Shown here: one piece after another, positions 43,101 through 64,000 of the stretch
Numbering within the stretch: position 1 is the first letter of the stretch
Layout of the letters: each line of letters begins with the position of its first letter
From: Xiphias gladius
Lineage: Eukaryota; Chordata; Actinopteri; Istiophoriformes; Xiphiidae
Reading direction: 5' to 3'
Assembly (NCBI RefSeq): GCF_016859285.1
Contig: NC_053414.1
Location: 25,365,530 to 25,429,529 of the forward strand
DNA: 64,000 bases
The notes under the pieces: generated by a model
What the model was told of the DNA's origin: nothing
The model's input: the letters and a program-made list of their open reading frames with translations, nothing else
The model's database searches: none
Translations under genes and position numbers: made by a program

Positions 43101-46100
43101 TGAGGATCGCTTTCAGAGCTTCTGCAACAAGATCTTTGCTGGCTGGGACTTCTGCATCACCAACGAGAACGCTGCGAGGCTGAAGAGAAGCAGCCTGCTC
43201 TATGAGCTCAGGGTCAGTCGATCATTCTGTTGAACAAAATGTGTTCATATACCAAAATTTGCCAGGAGCTATAAGTTAAGATAGGTCAGAAGTGGCAATT
43301 TTTACATGCAGAGAGAAGCTCAGTTTGGATCTGGATAGTAAACCCGTGTGTGGTTGGATACATGTAACCTCAGTGGCTACATGCAGCGGCTGATCTTGGG
43401 TGATGTTAACATAAATGGACAGTTTCTTACTATAATTTATGTATTGGTTACCAGCCAATAACATTTTTTTGTACCTGTTTGGATATCATAGTTTTTAGAT
43501 CCTTTCAAAAAGTCATGTAGACTGATGCACTATCCCTGGTTCAGATTTATACTGTATGAGATGTTTTAAATGTTCTAAATCTATAATCAATGCTTCCATT
43601 GAATGTTTACTTGCCTCATTTCAAAACTGCATATCCCCAGACGGATTTGGAAGAAGAGAGGATCAAGCAGAAAATAGCAGATCGCACTCGCAAAGAGAAG
43701 TGTCGGATTTACCTCATCCGCCTCATCCTCAACCTTTTTGTCATCGCTGTTCTGGCTTGTTGCTTCTACAGCATTTACGTAGCCACCATCTTCTCCCAGA
43801 AAGCACAGAGGAATGACACAAAGGTAATGAAATGTTTCTCTCTGTTGGAAAGCAAGCCAAGTCTAAGTCTTTTTTCATTATTTTTTTACTTTTCCATACA
43901 AGAAACTCCGATCAAACTTGAAACCGTCCAAATTTATTTTATCTCTCTCACATTATTATCATATTCCAGTGGTTAATAAAGCCATTTATACCCTTTTTGA
44001 ATCCCATTTGAAATTAAAAAAAAAAAAAAACTACTTCAGACTCTAGCTTTGATTTGTAAAAAAAAAAAAAAAAAAAAAAATCTGAACACGAATTCTCATA
44101 AATCATTAAATAAATGTACACTGATCATTTCAATATTATTTTTGCTATTTTTGCAGGAGAATTTCATTGTGGATCTCATCTATGAGTATCTGCCCTCAAT
44201 TGTCATCACCTTGGCCAACTTCATCACCCCCCTCCTCTTCTCCGTTATCATCAATTATGAGGACTACTCTCCTGCCTTCGAGATCCGCTTCACTCTCATT
44301 AGGTAGAATGGACATCCATTTATTGACCACTTACTTACTTTTTATTGAAAATTAATTGCATTAGGATAAAAACACAATGAGGAAATATACATATACTTGC
44401 AATCACAAGCTTATGATGTGAAAGATGAACCACTTGAGCTAAATAGCTGGAGTGCCATTGAGACTAAAAGGCTGACAATTGCTGCCTTTTTCTCCTTCTT
44501 TCTCTCTTTCTTTTTCTTTCTTCCTTTCTTCACAGGTGTGTTTTCATGCGGCTGACCAGTATTGGGGTTTTGCTCTTCTCTCTCTGGTCTCAGATCACTA
44601 AATGTAAAGAGGAGCCCTGCATCTGTGGCTATAACCATTTGCTTTACTCCGTGAGTCATTTTCTTTTATTCCAATACAGTACAGAATGTTTTCTTTCGGT
44701 AATCTGCAGGTACCAGCGTCAAACTTTTATCTCTAGTGTAAACATGCGTATCAGTGGCTCAGTGCTTAATGATTTCCTTAAATGATCAAAGAGGTTTTAA
44801 AGCTATTAAGAGTTCATTTTTGACTGTTAATAATTCATGCCTCTTAAATTTACATTACTCAGAGTGTAACAGCAGAGGTATCAGTGGTGACTGAGCCCCA
44901 CATTTATACAGTCCTTTCTCACTCATTCATCTCTTCAACACATCGAGGTATATAATTGCAATTACAGTATAAAGTCCATTCTCAAACTACATTTATACAG
45001 GAAAGTGAAATCCAATCTCTCTGTTTGTGCCACTCTATGTCCTTTCTGTTGTCCACAGTGTTGGGAGACCCGTGTTGGCCAGGAGATGTACAAACTCACC
45101 ATCTTTGACTTCATCATCATTGTCGCAGTCACCATCTTTGTGGAGTTTCCCCGAAAGTAAGTCCTCACTTTCCCACCGTGAAAAAAACGTCATCTCAATA
45201 GAAACTTAACAACTCCTGTTAGTCTAATTTTGTGCACAGAATGTGATCATCATAAGATTTCAAGAGGTATAGATGTGTTTGTAAATTATCTCTTTAAGAC
45301 CGCTGACACAAATTTTACAGTGTTTTTTAGCCTTCCTCGAATATTCTTGCTTTTCCTTAAGTGGAATTCTTTCCCGTTCTTTGTTCATCAGTCATATCTA
45401 ACTGTGTCCTTGCATTGCCCTTTCCTATCCAGGCTGATAGTGAAGTACTGTGACTGTGGCCTGGCTAAGTGGTGGGGCCAGCAGGAGTTTGGTATTCCTC
45501 AGAATGTGCTAGAGATTGTCTACGGTCAGACCATCTGCTGGATTGGCACATTCTACTGCCCGATGCTGCCTGCCATCTGCATCATCAAATACTTCTTTAT
45601 CTTCTACATCAAAAAGGTGATTTTTGTCTTTTTTTTTTTTTTTAATGTTGCTCAAAATCAGGAATACAGTTTTCTAATGTTTTATTACCTTTGTGCTCTT
45701 TATCTTTAGGTGTCATTGATGAATAACTGCCGTCCAGCCACACGTCCGTTTCGAGCTTCTAGCTCCAACTTCTTCTTCCTTGGCGTGCTGCTGATTGGCC
45801 TGGCTCTTGCCTGTCTACCTGTCGCTGTTAGTGTAGCACAGTGAGTAATAACCGTATTATGTTCTGAATTCTATCTCTGAGGCTTTAATAAAACCCGACT
45901 TTCACTTAGTTAAATATAAATGAAGACATGAAATTTCTCACGTTTGTCTTCAGCATGTCAATGATTCAATGAATGTAGGGTCATTTGTTGCTACGGCTTA
46001 CGTGTTTTCTTGGCATATACACTCATATACCCTTCCCTTTTGTACAGAATAAACTGTTCCCAGGCCTGTGGACCATTTGTTAATTACACCACCTCCTGGG

Positions 46101-46707
46101 AGGTGCTGCCAACTGCGGTATCCCTGCTACCTGATGGAGTCCAGACCCTGCTCCTCGCTCTCTCATCAGAGGCGTTTGCTGTCTCCTTCTTTGTTGTTAC
46201 GTGGTATGTTTCAGTCAGGTTTTCAGCCTTTAACAACAGTTCTTTTTTTCTTTCTTTTTTCTGAGTGGCTATATTTTTAAATAATATTTCCACTTTCTCT
46301 GCAGTTTGGCCATGTTTTATGTGATTGCACTTGCTGGAGCTCACAAGAGAGTTATTAACCAACTAAGGGAGCAGCTAGCAATGGTAGGTTTACACAAGAA
46401 TACATTTTTTCTGAAGATGTGGTTGTGGTCATGTCAGCCTCCTTTCCTATTTTTATTCTTATTATTCTTATCTGTACTCTATTCTATATCTATGTTTCAT
46501 TTTGTTTTCCAGGAGGGCCATGACAAACGCTTCCTGATCCAGAAGCTGTGCCAGGCCCAGAGGCTCCCAGCGCTCAAATCTCCAGTGTCCAAATCCAAGC
46601 TCCGCAGCAGCAGAAGCAGCCCCAGCTACCATACCAGCTTCTCCAACAATTTCAATGAAGCACTGTTCCTGGCACACCCACCTCCAGACTCCTCCACACA
46701 TGTGTGA
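40197..46707 (+). CDS. tmc7: Transmembrane channel-like protein 7
   Basis: Sixteen coding exons join in frame to 750 residues (human 723): 40197-40212, 41631-41895, 42080-42228, 42421-42576, 42664-42749, 42838-42983, 43065-43212, 43641-43823, 44157-44302, 44536-44650, 45059-45156, 45433-45616, 45710-45840, 46048-46203, 46305-46383, 46513-46707. TMC7 rather than TMC5 is shown by [68 protein letters not shown]-like [32 protein letters not shown] and [17 protein letters not shown]. The TMC signature [13 protein letters not shown] is at about residue 471. The protein is a polytopic membrane protein of the TMC family; the exact role of TMC7 is less settled than that of TMC1/2. The tail ends in a Ser/Arg-rich segment ([14 protein letters not shown]). 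Exon 1 encodes only MEVDS plus one base, fixed by its gtaaac donor. Confidence 0.94.
41222..41425 (-). repeat. Fish interspersed repeat (family A) in tmc7 intron 1
   Basis: The copy starts agggctgcagctaactattg and includes taatctgtcgattattttct and gatcgattgatttactagtt. It is the reverse orientation of the family seen at 5690-5990. Confidence 0.55.
44017..44081 (+). repeat. Paired poly-A tracts in tmc7 intron
   Basis: Runs of about 14 A (44017-44030) and about 22 A (44059-44080) lie upstream of the exon at 44157. Confidence 0.7.
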
Positions 46708-47657
46708 GGCAAAGATCTGATATTACAGACCAGATCCAAGACTGGACAAATTTACTGAAACAGAAAAACTGTTTGAATGAATATCTTCAATGTTCTTTTT
46801 TATTGTGAAAACACTACAACGTTGTAGCTTCTGCGGACCTGCTGACATTAATGCATGGTCCCTTTTCAATGTTCTTTTGTTGACAATCTAATCATAAAAC
46901 TATTAAGAAGTGGCAATCTTTGAGTATTTTTAAACCAAAGCAGTCATCCCTGGTCAGATTGTTTTTCTCTGCTGACTAATTTCTAAGTTCTAAGTTCTCG
47001 TATCTTTTCCTTCTGAGAAGGACTTGCATTACTATAACCACTGGAGTGTGAAAAACCTTTATGAAATGTATGCACTTTAAAAGTATTAACACTAGCATTT
47101 TCTTACTTGTACAACTTTTGTGTTTACATACAGTACTATGCATTCATTATATGTCCTATGTGTTTTTAAATCTAACATTTATATCATTATTATTTGCTCT
47201 AAGGTTGCACCATAATGCAAAGAAAACAGTATATTTCACAATACTAAACTGTAACCATGTTCTCTTTACCAATACTGTGACTCAGTTTCTGTAACTCTAA
47301 AATAACCTTTGGGTGATGGGTATGTTATTACTGTGGATACTGCTTTACTGAGATTTTGGGTAAATGTGCTGTTTTTAATGTTAGGTGCCTTTTATGTGAT
47401 TGCCTTTAACATTGAACTATTTACATGAAAAATAAATATTGAAATTAGTCGAATTAATTTTGTTTTCCCTCAATCTTTGCTTTTGTTTTCCTCCTTTCTT
47501 CTCTACCTACAGTGGAGGGTCATTACTGTCACGTTATAGCACCTCCGGTCCAGCAGAGATCGCTGCCGCCGTCAGTGCCTTTACTCGGTCCTTGACAGCA
47601 ACTCAGCTGGTACGGAACCGGAGGCAGCGTGCTGTAGCTTGGCTCAGTCAGCCAAAA
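46708..47657 (+). promoter_or_regulatory. tmc7 3' UTR and nomo promoter/5' UTR
   Basis: The interval between tmc7 and nomo is 950 bp. AATAAA at 47431-47436 is a plausible tmc7 poly(A) signal. The nomo frame is open upstream of its start through 47520-47657 but without an ATG that improves the N-terminus. The nomo promoter must lie in or just before this compact gap. Confidence 0.5.
47431..47436 (+). terminator. Candidate poly(A) signal of tmc7
   Basis: AATAAA lies 724 bp after the tmc7 stop and about 220 bp before the nomo start codon. Confidence 0.5.
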
Positions 47658-62899
<15,242 letters not shown>

Positions 62900-64000
62900 G
62901 GACACAACCACAGCTCACCTCAGACCACACCTTTGCATGCTAAATAGCACACTAGCACCCACAGTCCCAGCCTCAGCATGCACTGGGTTAGCCGGGTTAA
63001 ACTTCTTCAGCAGCTGTGGCTAACGATGGGTGCTAGTAAACTGTTTAGCTCGCTGAGATGTGATTTGGCCCCGAGTGAAGCCCAACATGAACCACTCAAC
63101 GTGCATTACCACCACCTCATCAGCCATTCAGATTCACTGGACTGATAGCTGACATTTTACAGGTAGTGTTGTCTGTTTTTTAGAAGTTTTTTGTTTTTGT
63201 TTTTTTTCCCCCAGAACACTCATTGTCTAAAAATATTGTCAATATTTGTGATAGAATATGAGCCATTTTTATACCGTTGTAATTTATCTAGGTCATCTAA
63301 AATCTTTTGTGTTTTGAAGGCACTTGAATGCTTGTGATACCTACTATCAGGTACTGTGGATGACCATGTGTCTCACCCACCAGCATTGTGGTACAGTACG
63401 CAAAGGGGATTTTCATCACAGTGTAGATGGAATTTGATAAGATCTAATCAGAATTATCTGTATTAACAGAGTGATTCTTAAGATTTATGGTTTAAATTGA
63501 TTTGTATGGGTTCAAATAAGGGTCAAAAAGATTTTCAGCTTGAGAAACTATTGTCAAAAAATGTTTTCAAAAGATGTGGTTGTATATCAACCTTGTAAAC
63601 CTGTTGGGGAAAAAAGAATCTGAGCTGAAGGACGGGGTTTACGCAAATTACTTGCTTTTGTAAACATCAAAGTATAGACCCAGAGTAAAAAACTGTGTCT
63701 GACTTTGTGTGAAACATAATCACGGATATAATTTGTGCACAGGTTTTATTTAGACACTTTAAACTATAAATCTCTTCAAATTATCCACAACCTTTTAACC
63801 GGTCCAGAAAGGGTTATAAAGAGCCATAAGGTTTGAATTTTTTAAACATCATTTCACAAGCTCAAAATCTTTTTGTCCCTTATTTGAACCCATAGATTGG
63901 CTCTTAAACCACATTGACCGTCATAATGCCATCACAAACAGGGGTTTCTTTAACTGCTAACTATGACTGAAAGACACCGAAAGACGTTGACAAGCTAATG
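62900..64000 (+). other. nomo 3' UTR / 3' flank
   Basis: No further coding exon is seen. I find no canonical AATAAA before the window end, so the poly(A) site is either non-canonical or outside. A foldback element occupies 63488-63911. Confidence 0.5.
63488..63911. mobile_element. Foldback / MITE-like element downstream of nomo
   Basis: Arms 63506-63547 and 63852-63893 are reverse complements at 39 of 42 positions, around a spacer of about 300 bp. An outer TGGTTTAA block (63488-63495) pairs with TTAAACCA (63904-63911). There is no coding capacity inside. Confidence 0.7.

Noticed and set aside
45230-45709. 159-codon plus-strand frame
   Set aside because: It merely reads intron sequence on both sides of the true tmc7 exon 45433-45616.

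Overview
The window is vertebrate nuclear DNA from a ray-finned fish, most likely a percomorph teleost. It has compact multi-exon genes with GT-AG introns, AT-rich introns full of (GT)n and homopolymer tracts, and short degenerate transposon copies of types common in perch-like fishes. I assembled six protein-coding genes exon by exon. Each splice junction was checked for reading frame and against remembered vertebrate protein sequence, because no database search was possible.

Layout, left to right. (1) 1-2604, minus: 5' half of a CCDC85-family coiled-coil gene, best matching ccdc85a, cut by the window edge. (2) 4560-14632, plus: sec23b, the COPII inner-coat GTPase-activating subunit, complete at 766 codons. 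(3) 14633-20347: a 5.7-kb gene-free stretch with the sec23b 3' UTR and repeat copies. (4) 20348-25853, plus: gsg1l, a claudin-fold AMPA-receptor auxiliary subunit, 298 codons. (5) 28216-38265, minus: tmc5, 998 codons, convergent with gsg1l. (6) 40197-46707, plus: tmc7, 750 codons, divergent from tmc5. (7) 47658-62899, plus: nomo, 1221 codons over 31 exons. (8) 62900-64000: nomo 3' flank holding a foldback element.

The genes do not form one pathway. sec23b (ER exit) and nomo (translocon-associated ER membrane protein) share the early secretory pathway. tmc5 and tmc7 are divergent paralogues of the transmembrane channel-like family. From memory, gsg1l, tmc5, tmc7 and nomo orthologues all lie on human 16p while SEC23B and CCDC85A lie elsewhere, which suggests a synteny junction between sec23b and gsg1l.

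No unknown multi-gene system is visible. The most interesting item is the last exon of tmc5: it encodes a 201-residue tail carrying six spaced copies of a short helical motif (SSALxQAMxARQR) that I do not recall from mammalian TMC5. Others are a near-perfect 25-bp hairpin in gsg1l intron 1, a nomo exon whose acceptor abuts a ~97-bp (GT)n tract, a GC-AG intron in nomo, a UPR-type element near the sec23b start, and several foldback or terminal-inverted-repeat elements.
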